NCBI GenBank assembly: GCA_904063045.1
Contig: CAJFCJ010000002.1
Span: 868,001-932,000, forward strand
DNA length: 64,000 nucleotides
Direction: 5' to 3'
Source of the DNA: Dimorphilus gyrociliatus
Lineage: Eukaryota; Annelida; Polychaeta; Dinophilidae
Below are positions 25,675 to 38,837 of the stretch, one piece after another. A program made the translations under genes and the position numbers. The notes beneath the pieces were generated by a model that searched no databases, was not told where the DNA came from, and saw nothing but the letters and a program-made list of their open reading frames with translations. Numbering within the stretch: position 1 is the first letter of the stretch; the number at the start of each line of letters is the position of its first letter.

Positions 25675-28227
25675 TCAAAGTTTTGCTTGAGCTTCTGATT
25701 GAAATTCCTTCAATTTCATTGCTAATCCCATGTTTCCTTTAATTTTTAGCTTTCCCTGAAAGAAAGCCTGTTGGGAATTTAACTGACCAAGCATTAGTTT
25801 TACTAAATCATTGTCGGATATGCTTATTGTAATATCTCCAGCTCCTGTAATGAAACAAATTTGTAAAACGTCGTAGAATTTAGTAAAAGTAACCTTTGTT
25901 CGTATAGTTCACAGAGCCTTTACCATTTTTGACATCCACTATCCATATTCCCTCTTTTCCCTGCTCATTTTTAACTTTAAAGCAATAGATTCCGTTAATC
26001 TTTTTAACATATTCTGCTCCGTTCTGAAATTTAGGCGAGAAGTGTTACAGTGAATAGATATTTATTCTACAACCGACTTTATTTAATTTTTCTTGTATTC
26101 TTTGAAATATTGCACGACTTTTGAAGTCAAAACCAGGTTCACTTGAAGATGTACCTGATGCCATTTGATTCTTTCTGTAAAATAAAATAAAAAATTCTTG
26201 TTACTTAATTAAGCAATTGCGTAGATAACCAAAAGGTAAATCATCAGGCACTGATAAAACTATTTTGAATTTCCTAGCCATTCTACTTTATTATATAATA
26301 TACTGGCAACTGTTTTATACAGTATATCATATCTTCTTATTTGGAAGCTATTTATTAAATTTTTTGATAAACACTTCAAATGTGTAGATAATATTAGAAT
26401 AAAGTTTACTACTTGACACTTACGATAGATTTGGAAATCCGTGACGATAAAGAGAAAGTACTGCTGCTCCGCCCAATCCCAAATTATGTTGTAAAGCCAA
26501 GCGAGCGTTTTTCACTTGTCTTTTTCCTGCATCTCCTCTTAATTGCCAACAGAGTTCTGCGCACTGAGCCAGTCCTTAAAGAATAATTTGAATTGGATTT
26601 TTTATATTTTGACATAATTTATACCTGTAGCTCCTAGTGGATGACCCTTCGAAATTAATCCACCACTTGGATTTATGACGAATTTTCCACCATATGTATT
26701 ATCTCCTTTGTCGATGAATTCTCCTGCTTTTCCCTCGGGGCATAAGCCCAATGCTTCGTAAGTTATCAATTCGTTCGCACTGAAGCAATCGTGAAGTTCA
26801 ATCACATCAATATCATCAGGTTGAATTTTAGCAATTTCATATATTTGTTCTGCAGCCTTCTTCGTTAAATCATAACCTATCTGAAACATACCTCATGAAC
26901 TTTGCTTAATTCTGCAATATATAAATTTATATAGATCAATAAACTAACTAGTTTCATGGAACTTTTATCTTTAAATGTACTTGGCATATCTGTTACCATA
27001 GTTTGAGCCACTATTTCTATTGCCTGATTTTGTAAATTGTGAGCTTTTACAAAGTCTTCACTTGCAAGTACCGCAGCAGCACTTCCATCAGATGTTGGAC
27101 TATTGACATATACATCTAAAAAATATCCCTGATGAAACAAAAAGATATATTTACCAGCATTGTAATTTTGTAAGAGGTCCATGCATTTTTTGGGAATCAA
27201 CGATTTGCTGTAGTGAATACTCTTCCCGAAATTGTGAGTAAGGATTGTTAACAGAATGTTTATGATTTTTATGGGCGACTTTCGAAAAATGAATTGGCTT
27301 TGTACCTAAATTATAGGACTACTTTAATTACAATTAAATTAAGTTTATAAATCACCATATTTTCTCATATGTTCTATTCCAGCATTACCAAACATTTGGC
27401 AAGTAATAGGTGCTGATGTCATATCTTCTAACTCGCACATCAACTCTACGTGTTTATCCATTGGATTTACTCGATCTGTGTGCTAAATATTAAAAATTTA
27501 TTTTAACTATTACAAAATTTATTATATATCTACCCCAATTTTAAGAGGACCTCTTTGCATCTTTTCGAAACCAATAGCAAGAACGCAGTCATTGAGTCCT
27601 ACTTAGAAACTGTTAGAAATATTTTAACAATACACTATTTTTCATACCTCCTTCGATAAACTGTCTAGCCATCATCAATGCTGTTGATCCAGTGGAGCAT
27701 GCATTATTTACCTATATTAAAGAAATTTATGAATAAATATAAGAATAACAGACAAACTAACGTTATAAACAGGTATTCCAGTAAGTCCAAGTTGGTAAAC
27801 TGCCCTTTGTCCACTGGTTGTATCACCATATACATAGCCAGCAACTGCTTGTTGAACTTTGTCATAAGGAATTTTAGCATCTTGAAGTGCTTTCTGACCT
27901 TAAGTTTCAAAGAATTTAATGATTATAGTACATGATATAATACGATTAAACGAAATAGTTACCAGCTTCTAAGGCCATATCTGGATAATCAAAGTTATCT
28001 CTTCTCCCTGGTTTTTCAAACTGAAAAAAATGAACTATATATTGAACTCTTGTTTAGATTGATATATTCTAAATGATACAATGACAGAGTTTGCAAAATA
28101 CAGTATACATCTAAAAAACTTTTATTTAGAAGATTTTTCTTGAAATATAATTGCTTACTTTAGTCATTCCAACTCCGATCACGTAAACCTTTCTTCTTTC
28201 AGTCATTGTTGTAGAGTTTGCCGCCAT
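25675..28227 (-). CDS. SCP2: Sterol carrier protein x: peroxisomal 3-oxoacyl-CoA thiolase fused to SCP2 domain
   Basis: Peroxisomal thiolase that cleaves branched-chain and bile-acid-type 3-oxoacyl-CoA, fused to a C-terminal SCP2 lipid-binding domain. The start is ATG at 28227 ([20 protein letters not shown]). About twelve short exons follow, with the first four phase-checked. Thiolase signatures are [20 protein letters not shown], the nucleophile exon 27648-27711 ([20 protein letters not shown]), [20 protein letters not shown], and [14 protein letters not shown]. The SCP2 domain starts near 26160 and ends in [20 protein letters not shown]. The final Ala-Lys-Leu is a PTS1 peroxisome signal. 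All catalytic Cys/His motifs are present. It is divergently transcribed from NIPBL. Confidence 0.96.
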
Positions 28228-28861
28228 ATTATCTTTAATGACTCCGCACACACTTTTCTTGTCTAATAAACGCGAAAGAGAACTACTTTTATACTGCGAA
28301 AGTATTACTGCGCCAGTTAATTTCCTTACAAATTAGTCCAGTAACTATTCTACTTTTTGAAACTGAATTCTATTGATTTTAAGGATATTGAGCCCTTTCA
28401 AGAATTTTAAAAGATATTGTGTGAAATATCTATTTCAATTATCCAGCAGGTTATATTGGCTTTTACGTTAAGAACAGTGAACGATTGGTGGCCATTTTAA
28501 ATGGAGTAAGATTCTCGGACGAATGGAGTAAATTGTTCTGAATTTAGTCGAATTTCTTTATTCTATAGAATAATTCGCTAAAACGGAATAATGATTGAAA
28601 GTGAAATTAATATATAACATCGAGACTATTACAGCTTATGATAAAATAAAATTATATCAACGGGGATTCCCTGAGGTGTGTAATACTCATTGTAAGAATC
28701 AGAATTTTATAAAAAATATTCTAGATAACTATTGCATTTAGATTAGCAGTAACTTATCTTTTGCAATGTATTGACTTAAATATACTTAGTCTAAAATATT
28801 TTGTAAATGAATTATCAATTTTGACCGTATGTCTACCTTAATTTGATACAGATCTGGCAGT
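28228..28861. promoter_or_regulatory. Divergent promoter region between SCP-x and NIPBL
   Basis: The two start codons face away from each other across 634 bp, so both promoters and 5' UTRs lie here. I see no clear TATA box, CpG cluster or known factor site. Untranslated exons of either gene cannot be excluded. Confidence 0.55.
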
Positions 28862-31800
28862 ATGAATGGGGACATTCCTGGAGTACCTATTATAACTTTG
28901 ACCGGTACACAAAGTTTATCAGATCGTAAGTTGCTTAATATAATTGTTATCCGAGATGGAAATCATTTTTTTTTGACATTACAGCAGTCAAAGAAGTAAA
29001 TATTGCTCAACCCTTACCAGCAACGGAACAGTCTCAAAGCTTATTCCCTAATCAAGCTGTTTCGGACTATACCAGGCATAGTATGTTCAATCCGACCCCG
29101 GAGACTGTTCATCATGTTGCTAATGCGCTTTTTTCACGAAATGCCACAGATATGTAAGTAACATTTGCTTTTGTAGTATACACTTATGTGAAGTAAGAAT
29201 GATTATTGAAATAGTGAGTTGAAATCAAGCGTCTTCAATAACACAACTATTGAGGACAATTCGATGAACGAACCCCTCTTTCAACTGTTACTTCAACAGA
29301 ATTCAAACTTATTCTCTCAAACAGGTATTAAAAATTTTTACTTAAAAACATATTCATAACCAAATTTTCTCCCGCATTAGTTGCGTCACCCAACAGCGGA
29401 TATGCCTTGCCGCAATCGACAAATCGACTTCATAATCAAGTCACATGTTCTGAAAATTTTTCAATGTACTCGTAAGCAATCTTTTTCAAGAATAAGAATA
29501 TATTCAAAGTAAACGTTTCGATAGGCCACTACCACCGTTTGCTCCCGAACAACCTCTTTATTCTCAGCCCAATCATATACATAAAGGACCTCCTTTAATG
29601 TCAAGTAAGGAGTTACTAAAATCTTTAGCAATATGAAATATGTAATACATTCCAGACTCTTCGCCCATGAACGGGGATGGAAGTCATACGGTTGCTCAAA
29701 ATAGCAATAAAACCACAAGTATATTAAACATACTCATTCTTATTATTTTTTAACGAACCCAAACCTTTAGTGTCTTCACCTGCTCAAGGTTTTTCTGCAC
29801 CGTCGAGTGTAGAAATGCTGACTAGATCGGAAGATGGTCTTCAAAATGCCTCAAGTACGTCAAGCTGCAGCAATCATCAACCCTCATCTGTAATAGAACA
29901 TAAACCTCATGGAAAAGTTGTTATTTAGTTTTTTTATGCAAAGTCTTAATGTTTTCTTTTCAGGAAATACCAAGAGGTGCAAACGTAAAATGTATGTAAA
30001 CAAAACATATTAATACTATTCAAAGTCTAAAAATAAAAATATTTTAGTGGACCGTATGGATGGAAACGAGTACTCAACCGGCCCTAAAATGCACAACAGC
30101 GTTAAAGAAGAGTTTTCTAATTCTTCCCTTTCTGATCGTATTAAAAGAACACAACGCAAGCGACAAGTATCTTCTTATGCAGAATATGAAGAGGATGAAG
30201 AGCATTATATTAACAAGAAAACCAAATTTGAATCAAATTGGGATGCTCCTGATCGAGAGTCCTCTGATATATTCATACCAAACACCGTAGAAGAAATGCT
30301 AGATAGCATGTCCTACAAAAAATTTGGAAAAGCTTTAGACAAAGTTATACTGAAAACGGAAGACCTTGACATAAAATCTCTAGGTAAGCGAAGATTTTTC
30401 TTAACAGTTATTATTTAAAACTCAAATAAAACAGATACATGCGAGGATGTCACTGCCTATGATACGATAGTCAATAGGATAGTATTAGCTGACCTATGCA
30501 ACGAATCTGCAAAGTTAAAAGGTATGGGTGCAACGAAACAGGTAACACCAGGAAAACTAATAAAAGTGTTAACTATTCTACTACTACCATTGAAAATGGG
30601 ATCTAAATTACAACCCATTAAGTATACGGGTCAAGACGACGAAAGAGAAGAAGCATTATGGCGAGATTTATTAACAGATAAAGTACTTATGGCAGTTGAT
30701 GCGGCTCTAACTGCTACACATGTTATGACATCTGACGACATGCCTAAAGGAGTTTATATTGAAGATGTGATTGAAAGAATAGTTTCGTTACTAAAAGTTC
30801 AGCTTACAAATACTATCTATCCTGAGTATGATCCAGTATACAGAGTAACAGGTATAATTTCAAACATGAAACAAAGAAGAGCTAGAGCAGGCTCTGTAAC
30901 GCATCGTGGTACCCTATCATTGTACAACAAACTGGCGGAACTGATAAGTGACCTGGCCGAATTAGTGAACATTCAAGATCTTCCGGACACTATTATCTTG
31001 CATATCGCCTCTGTGGCTGTTTCTCCCTTTTTTGTTGAGAATATTGGTGATCTTCAGCTGGCTGCTCTAAAACTTGTCACCTCAGTATTTGCAAAGTACG
31101 AATCATTACGACATGTTGTGATAGAGGAGATCCTAGCATCGTTAGCAAGACTGCCATCATCGAAGAAAAATATAAGAAATTATGTTGTGCAGGGAGAGGA
31201 TCGTATACAAATGGTGACTGCTCTTGTTTTAGAACTCATTCAGAGTGTAGTTACTCTTCCTAAGATTCCTGATGGACGATCGTCACCAAACCATAATAAA
31301 TGTTCATTGCCAGATAAGGAACTACAAATAAAGACATCTTACGAAAAATCAAAGATAACAGCTAGTCAATTTCTACAAGTCTTCCTTCAGAAATGCACAA
31401 CTAAAGGCAACGAGGACCAGGATTATCGTCCACTATTTGAAAATTTTATTCAAGATTTACTTCTAGTTGTAAATAAGCCTCAATGGCCTGCTGCAGAAAT
31501 GATGCTTTGCATATTGGGGAATATTCTTGTGAATCATTTCAGTAACAAATCTATTGATATGACCATGCGAACAGCTAGTTTGGATTATCTTGGAACAGTA
31601 GCAGCCAGATTGCGAAGAGATGCTGTTAATGCTCAATCTCGAGAGGAAACACTTGATTCCATACTTCAACGGTTACAAGATACAGACGAAGATACGCCCT
31701 CTCCCTTGGTTTACCCTCAGGAAGACACTCGAGATGATGCTGAAACTGTCTCTGCAAAGAAGAAAAAGAAGAAAAAGAAAAAGAAAAAACACAGAATTGA

Positions 31801-34800
31801 AAGTGTAAGTTTTCCTGTTCTAAAAGTCATATTTTTTATGTTATCTTTGTAGGACGATGAAAATGACGAGGAAGCCGACTCTGGACACACAAAGAAATAT
31901 GAAGCTGATCGTACTCAAGAATTGCAAAAGGCTCTGTTAGATTTCCTCGTCTGTAATATGCAATTGAAACCAGCTCTCAAAGTAATCAATAATTTCCAAA
32001 ATTTTAAACTTTAAGTTTACTTTTTTTTAAATATTTAAGTTTGCACGCCAATTTTATGTCGCTCAATGGATAAACGACGCAGCTGTTAATATGAAGAAAA
32101 ATGTAGACGAGCTTGAAAAACAGCAAAAGCATGCATCGGAAGACGTTAATTTCGATTCGTCAGTTATGGATCGAATTTCCAATGTGATTCAACAATGTGA
32201 ACAAAGAAAAAGCTATTTATTGGATGAAGTTGACAAAAAAATAGATTTACCTGGAACTATTGGGTTTGTTAAAAACTTTTCATCAATTAGTATACCCTAA
32301 TGTCGTCTAATAATTTTAATACAGGCGCAAACAAACTAAGTTAGACTACTCATCAGCTTGCTTGGTTACCCGATATTTAGCATCTAACCGACCATTCTCA
32401 CAATCTTTTGATAAATATCTCTTCAACATAATAACGGTCGCCCAAGAATCGGCTGTTGCAGTGAGAACTAAGGCTATAAAGTGTCTTGGTTCTGTTGTTG
32501 AAGCGGATCCAAATGTACTCGCACGGGTAAAAGTTTTACAAATATCATTTCTCTAGAGTTTTTATTAAAATGTTCAATTTTTATACAAAAGCCTGAAGTT
32601 CACAATCTTGTCAAAGCACGCTTACTCGATCAATCTACTTCCGTGCGAGAAGCTGTTGTCGACCTGTTGGGTCGGTTTATTCTAGTTCGACCTCATCTAA
32701 TTCCTCAGTATTATCCAGTTCTGAGTGACAGAATTTTGGATACAGGTGTATCCGTAAGGAAAAGAGTCATTAAAATATTTCGAGATATTTGTTTGGAACA
32801 TCCAGAATTCGAAAAAATACCTGAAATTTGTGTTAAAATGATTCGAAGGGTTAACGATGAAGATGGAATTAAAGTAAGATATTTAATATTCTTATTATTG
32901 TATTAAAAATTCTTTTATTAGAAACTGGTGAATGAAGTGTTTCAAAATATGTGGTTGACACCAACGGATCGGAGAGATCATTCAAGAATGGTGCAAAAAG
33001 TCGTAAACATCGTTGACGTTGTTGCAGCTTGTAATGCAACAGGATTTGAGTGGTTTGAACAACTATTAGTTAATGTAACTATTTTTTTCATACGCATAGA
33101 TGCACTATCATCATATTTTATTCTTCAGTTGCTTAAAAAAGAAGAGTCGAAACAAGCTGAATTAGCGTGTGTTCAAATTGTTGATTCTTTAGTTGAGAAT
33201 GTAATTAATTTGCAAGCTGAAAAAGGTAAATAACTGCTATTATCACACACATTATTCTCATAATTTTAATATTACAGAAAGTAATCAGCGTAAACTAACT
33301 GCAACTTTTCAAACTCTTCATTTAATTTGTAAAGCAAATCCTGAGCTTCTAGTCAATCATATTACAAGCATAGCCTATTATTTAAGCTCCGATCTAACGG
33401 TAAATATAATATTAAATTTTTGAAAGCGATTAATACTCTTAAATACAACAGCCTGATGACCAAACCATGTTGATGTCAGTTATACGAATAATTGAACAAG
33501 TAGTACCCTTATTAAAACATCCAAATCCAAATTTTTTGGCAACGATAGAAGAAAATCTAGTCAAACTTTTGAGCAGTGGATCAACTTCTATAATGCAGGC
33601 CTGTTCAGCTTGTCTTGCGAGCTGTGTGAAAAATGTTACTCATAATTATGCATTAGTTAAGGATCTTTTTGAGCGATATTACGGTATGTTGATGAGAATG
33701 CAAAATGCTCACAAACAATTGGCATTCAAGGATATCTTCAAATTATATCGACCCATTTGCGCTGTTGGCGCAATTTGTCAACATTTTGACATGACCAAAG
33801 AACCTCTCTCCAGTGACTCTCAATTGCATAGAAAAGTATTTGACTTGCTGTTCTTCTTTGTTCAGAATGTTCATGATGACAGAGAAGAAGTAAATTGTCG
33901 AGCGCTTAGCAGCATCGGATGGCTATGTGTTCGACACGCTGAGTTTATGAGAGAGAGTGCATTAAAAACGTTTTATCTTACAAATTTGAGTTCCAATTCA
34001 AGAAGTGATCGGCTTAGAGTAAGAATTCTGAACAACTTGTTTACCTATCTGCAAGAAGAGGAAAATCGCATGTACAAAGAACAAGCAATCTGGAAAAACG
34101 AAGATCTAAAAGAGTTAGGAGACGTTCAATCCGGAATGGCATCAGCAATTGTACAATTGTTCATTAAGGATATTCTATCTTCCCTTTTATCTTTATCTCC
34201 TCACGTCAGATCTCAAGCCTTAAAAGTTGTCGTGAAAATTCTTAAGCAAGGTCTAATACATCCAGCCCAATGCATACCTTTCCTCGTTGCAATGGGAACA
34301 GATCAAGAGCAAATAAATAGGGCTATGTCCGAAAATTATTTGAAAGAATTTGAAAGTAATCATCCGCAATTATTTCATATGAAAGTAAAAGATGGATTCA
34401 AGCTCTCATATAAATTGCAAAAAATTGTCAATGGTGCTCGAACCATTAGGGGCGTCTATAAAGATTCCCATGGCATGTGCACAGCAAGGAATCATTTTCT
34501 ATACAATCTCGTAAAGAGCAGTCGACAATCAAGAAGAGCGTTCATCAGTAACATATTGAAACACTTTGACGATAGTAATACTGCAGATCTATCGGAATTA
34601 GTGTACTTCGCAGATAATCTTGCTCATTTTCCTTATCAAGTGCTAGACGAACCCCTATTTATAATGCATAACATCGACATGACAGTTTCTGTTGTTGGCT
34701 CAAGCTTACTTCAGTGCTTTAGAGAGGTATTTATGACGAAATAAAATTTAAAAAATACTTAGTTATACCTTCATTTCAGGTTTTCAAGATGTCAGAAACA

Positions 34801-35628
34801 GAAGAAGTAGATTTGGAGGCCGAAGACTTATTTGCCAAGTTGCCTGAGAATTGTCTATCTCTTCAACAGGTATATATGGCCTGTCAAGGGTGTTTACTTT
34901 TGTTAGTTTTAAAACAACATCTGAAGGATATGTATGGATTAACCGATGCGTAAGTATTACTTATTACATTAATTTAGACCATTTTTAATAATTTTCTTTA
35001 ACAGCAAAATACAAAGATATTCACCAAATGAAAATGCTAAAGTCTACGATAAACCTTTCACAAAGAAAACAGAAGTTGTATTTAATCCAGTTCAGGCTCT
35101 AAAATTAGTTCAATCCGGCCCCCCTAAATGTGATGACGAAGAATCAAGAAAGTCACTTCTACTGGCCTATATAAATGTTTGAATATTAATTTTCGTGAGT
35201 TTCAATTTTAATCCTATCATTTGAATTACAGTTTAAACAACTTATGATGAGTATTGATGCTGAGGAAGATATCTCTGATAGTACGGGAACCAAGCCTACA
35301 ACTGCAACATTATTAAATGCCTCTTACACTTCGACAAATGTCGTAGACGAATCAGTGAACAGTGCCATAATCAATGTTTCCAATTTTCCTGTAAGTATCT
35401 CACATTTTCAAACAGAAATATTTAAATAGACTTTTAAACAACCAAAAACAGAACACTCCTTCAGCTTCTAAATCTAATACCCCTGGATCAAAGAAATCAC
35501 GTCGGAAATTGCCACCACATTTAGCTCCTTCTAGCACCAAAAAGAAAAAGAAAAAGAAAAAGAAAAAAGCAAGCCGGTTTAGCAGTTCGGAGGAATCAAG
35601 TGACAGCGATCCGGACTTTCTTGGCTAG
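28862..35628 (+). CDS. NIPBL: NIPBL/Nipped-B/Scc2 cohesin loader
   Basis: HEAT-repeat protein that, with MAU2, loads cohesin on chromatin. The N-terminus MNGDIPGVPIITLTGTQSLS is nearly that of vertebrate NIPBL. It is followed by the MAU2-binding-type stretch (PLPATEQSQSLF; HHVANALFSRNATD; LFQLLLQQNSNLFSQT). The long exon 30524-31801 begins the HEAT body (KPQWPAAEMMLCILGNILVN; SLDYLGTVAARLRRDAV). More HEAT exons run to about 34781, including ESAVAVRTKAIKCLGSVVEA and VRKRVIKIFRDICLEHPEF. The tail is Lys- and Ser-rich and ends SSDSDPDFLG at the TAG 35626-35628. Two polylysine runs flank and follow the core. My estimate is roughly 1,700-1,800 residues, shorter than the vertebrate protein (about 2,800), mostly because the disordered N-terminal region is reduced. 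Confidence 0.95.
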
Positions 35629-35946
35629 CTATCTCAATGGTGCTATTTGAGCTATTTTACAATGTTTTCATATCACTAAATTTGAAGAGAAACGGAAAAC
35701 TCAATCCTAATAATTTAAAAATTACGAAAGATTGTGTACAGCAAATTGAGTGTAGTTTGTTTTCTTGTTTTTTTTTTCCGTTTTTCTAATTAATTTGCAT
35801 TTATATGTACAGCTAGCTTTGTTACTCGATTTGCGTATTTATGTAGACGATTATGTATTATTCATCTGTGATAAATGTAAAGTTTGTTGTAAATAATCGA
35901 CGTGACGAAATTTTCAAGGTACGCTTATCGATCTACTCAATACACC

Positions 35947-35955
35947 AGATGGCGT
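35947..35955 (+). promoter_or_regulatory. CTCF-like motif AGATGGCGT
   Basis: The context ACACCAGATGGCGTT matches the left half of the CTCF consensus well. Located between convergent NIPBL and otopetrin. Confidence 0.4.
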
Positions 35956-36018
35956 TACTAAGTTCAGTAGAATAATTCAAATTATTGTGAAAGTGAGATT
36001 TTGATGACTTCTAAAGGG

Positions 36019-36024
36019 AATAAA
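36019..36024 (+). terminator. Polyadenylation signal, probably NIPBL
   Basis: AATAAA about 390 bp past the NIPBL stop, inside a 569-bp convergent intergenic space shared with otopetrin. Confidence 0.5.
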
Positions 36025-36142
36025 GTTTCTTTTTGGTAATACTAAAATAAACTTAAAGAGGTTAAATTTAAGAAAATTAATTTACTGCCAATGAATGCAT
36101 TTAAATTAGTAAACTGATTAAATTTAAATCACTTAGAGTAAT

Positions 36143-36148
36143 TTATTT
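36143..36148 (-). terminator. Polyadenylation signal of otopetrin
   Basis: TTTATT (AATAAA on the minus strand), 50 bp past the otopetrin stop codon at 36198-36200. The two convergent 3' UTRs nearly meet. Confidence 0.6.
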
Positions 36149-36197
36149 TGAAAAATAATTATGATTTAGAAGTATATGCACGCAACGAAGTCAAAAA

Positions 36198-38732
36198 TTA
36201 ATCCAGAGACCTCAGTGCTTTTTGTACAGCTAAACTAGCTCTTCGACAAATATCTTCGGCATCAACTCTTGAATCAAACAATATAGATCTTCCATCTTTT
36301 CCTATTTTTTTCCCATCTTCAGCGGGTCTTGAGATATGAGTGGTTTTGTTCAAAACTTCTATTATACTTGCTGAAACTGCTTTTATAATGCGATCAATAT
36401 CTATTTCGTTCGGACCCTTGTCTCTTGTTGATTTACTTAGGGTTTTATGTAACCGTCGTGCTGTATCCATCACAGTTATCGAAGGTCCCTCCTCATCCTC
36501 TGATTGTTTTAGAATATTTACTTCGGAGATACTCCGTGCAGGTTTAACCACACATGACGATGGTCTTGTCAAATTACCTGTCAATTGACCTTCTAAATGA
36601 CTTTCATCGGAACATTTCAGGTTGTATGATCTACTCCAAATATCAGCAATCATAGCTGAACAGTGGTATGAATAAAATATAAGCAACGGAATTGAAACAT
36701 TAACAATTAATATCCAAGCAGTAGGTCTATAAACATTCATCCCAAAGTGCTCCCCATCTATTTCACTAGATTTCATTTGTAATGTCCGAAAGAGCCAGCA
36801 AGCAATATTACAAATCAATAGAAAAGTTAGTGGCGATCGACCAGGCATAGATCTCGCGTCGTCTGAGTTGGTTGTATGAAGTGAAGATGCGTGTTGAATA
36901 AAGATCGCTTGAACAACTGAAGCTAAAATAGCAAACACCGAGTCAACAATAGTCATGAAAATCATAGCTCTATCATTCTTATCCACTGCTGCTGAGCTAG
37001 CTCCTATTATTCTAGCAATATGAAAGAATAGCTGCCCTCCAAGGGCTATGTACAATAAAGTACAGTCAACTTTCGATCCTGCTTTTTTTCTGTACGTTAA
37101 TTTGGACATTTTGAACATTGTAAAAATTAATCCAGCCAAATTTATTAAATTTAAAACAAAATCCGTAACGAGATACACTTTTTGTGATTCAGAACTTTTT
37201 GATGTATTGTCTAATGTTAGAAATATAATGGTAACAGCTATAAGAGCGGCCAGAACAAGAAGTCCACTTATTAAACCTCCATGAATTTTTCGAAAATCTA
37301 TATGAGATATAAGGTGAGACGACATATTTGACGATCGCACTGTAAGATTTTGCTCGTTTTGACAATTAATAGCAGAATCTTTTTTTCCCAATGTCTCAAT
37401 AGTTCCATCTATCTTTTCTTTCAGAGACATTTCTACTTCACTTAGCAATTCCAGCATTGTTGCAGAGGCCAGAAGCGAATACTCAAGAACACAGGGAAAC
37501 AGATAAGGTGTTGACTTGTTTAGTAGAGCTTCTTTTCGTATACAATCTGTGGATGAGTTTGCGGAATTTGAAATTAGGAGTCTCCTAATTGTTAGTTCAG
37601 ATGAACCATTGTTATTATAAGACTGAAAACTGTGTTGAGTTTCCTCACATAAAGTCCTGATCCAGACGCAAATATTAGTCAAAGCAACATGCATAAGACC
37701 AAATTTAATAAGGTATCGACGATTTAGTAGCTGCAATTGAGGGTGTTTCACTAAAAAAAGTGTTTGAACGATTAGAAACAATAAATATAAGGCGTTTTGT
37801 GTTACAAATTCTCCTTGACCATGTTTAGGACAATTAGAAACCAGAGTAAAGATTTTTACGATTGCATAAACAATAGTCCCTAATCCAAACATCAATCCAC
37901 CTATCCTTTGATACATGCTGGTGTGATATTCGTGACGATCTATTTCTTTATGGGAGTATAACGACGGTTCTAAAATAAGGACTTTTGGTTGTTGATCTTG
38001 TTGAATTAAGTTTAGTTCCTTTTTATGGGAAAAACTTTCTGATGTATCTGGCGTGTCTACATAGTTCCCACTAAGAATGTTGACGTATTAGGAAAATTTA
38101 TCATTTGTCTTAATCTACCTAACATATCATGTCTGTTTTTATCAACAATCTCGAACAGAGTCTGTGTTCTACCTCTTCGTTCGGATTTATCTTTGACAAT
38201 CAGCTTTTTTTGTCTACTAATTTCTCGTAACTCTAGCCATAACAGAAAAATTATAGATCCCATATACATGTAACAAAGTTGACCCTCTAGAGCGTATCTT
38301 ATCTTGGCACTTGTATGTATACTCTCTTTTAAACTCAAATTTGATAATAACACAATTACAATTATAGAATACACCATCGTTCCGTCTCGAAATCTAGTTT
38401 AAAAGTTATATTTACTATAAATAATTCTTTTAAATAAAACATTAGTTCCTATATAAACGTACAAATAACAAATTCGTTTTAAAGTTTTTATTAGAGCCTG
38501 CGGATCTTTGTCCATGATTATAGGACAAGAATTATTTAGCTTATCTTCTAACTGCTCATTATTTAGGCGTTCAATGTCATGCTCGGTGTCCCCGCCTTTC
38601 TCCGGTAAGACCCAATTTATTTTTTTATTATCAGTAAAGTATTCTGCATCTTTTTTATCTTGTATAGCTAATAAGGCAATTTAGATTAAACTATTCTGAG
38701 ATATAAATCAACTTACTTGAGTATGAATCCAT
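36198..38732 (-). CDS. Otopetrin-family proton channel
   Basis: Multi-pass membrane protein of the otopetrin (OTOP) family, whose members conduct protons and act in acid sensing or pH balance. The frame-checked model has exons 38717-38732, 38463-38667, 38124-38393 and 36198-38070, giving 787 residues. Otopetrin hallmarks in the large exon are GLMFGLGTIVYAIVKIF, NALYLLFLIVQTLFLVKHPQ, LIKFGLMHVALTNICVWIRT, the repeated hydrophobic segments to about 36640, and a long charged cytosolic tail. The first membrane segment is split between exons (VYSIIVIVLLSNLS). A start in the large exon (MYQRIGG at 37916) would lose the N-terminal helices, so the upstream ATG at 38732 is preferred. That ATG lies only 105 bp after the tetraspanin stop. 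Confidence 0.88.
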
Positions 38733-38741
38733 TAAAATATC

Positions 38742-38747
38742 TTTATT
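38742..38747 (-). terminator. Polyadenylation signal of tetraspanin, 9 bp before the otopetrin ATG
   Basis: TTTATT on plus (AATAAA on minus) lies between the tetraspanin stop (38838) and the otopetrin start (38732). It is the only AATAAA in that gap, so 3'-end formation of one gene overlaps the 5' end of the next. Confidence 0.55.
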
Positions 38748-38837
38748 ATTTCAGAACATGATAATTTGTTAACAATTCAACCTATATCATACGAATAGTT
38801 TGTAAACTTCAAAAACTTAATGACATTTGTTTAAAAA

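Noticed and set aside
29461-29718. 85-codon minus frame in NIPBL
   Set aside because: Lies across NIPBL coding exons and introns on the opposite strand, with no recognisable content.
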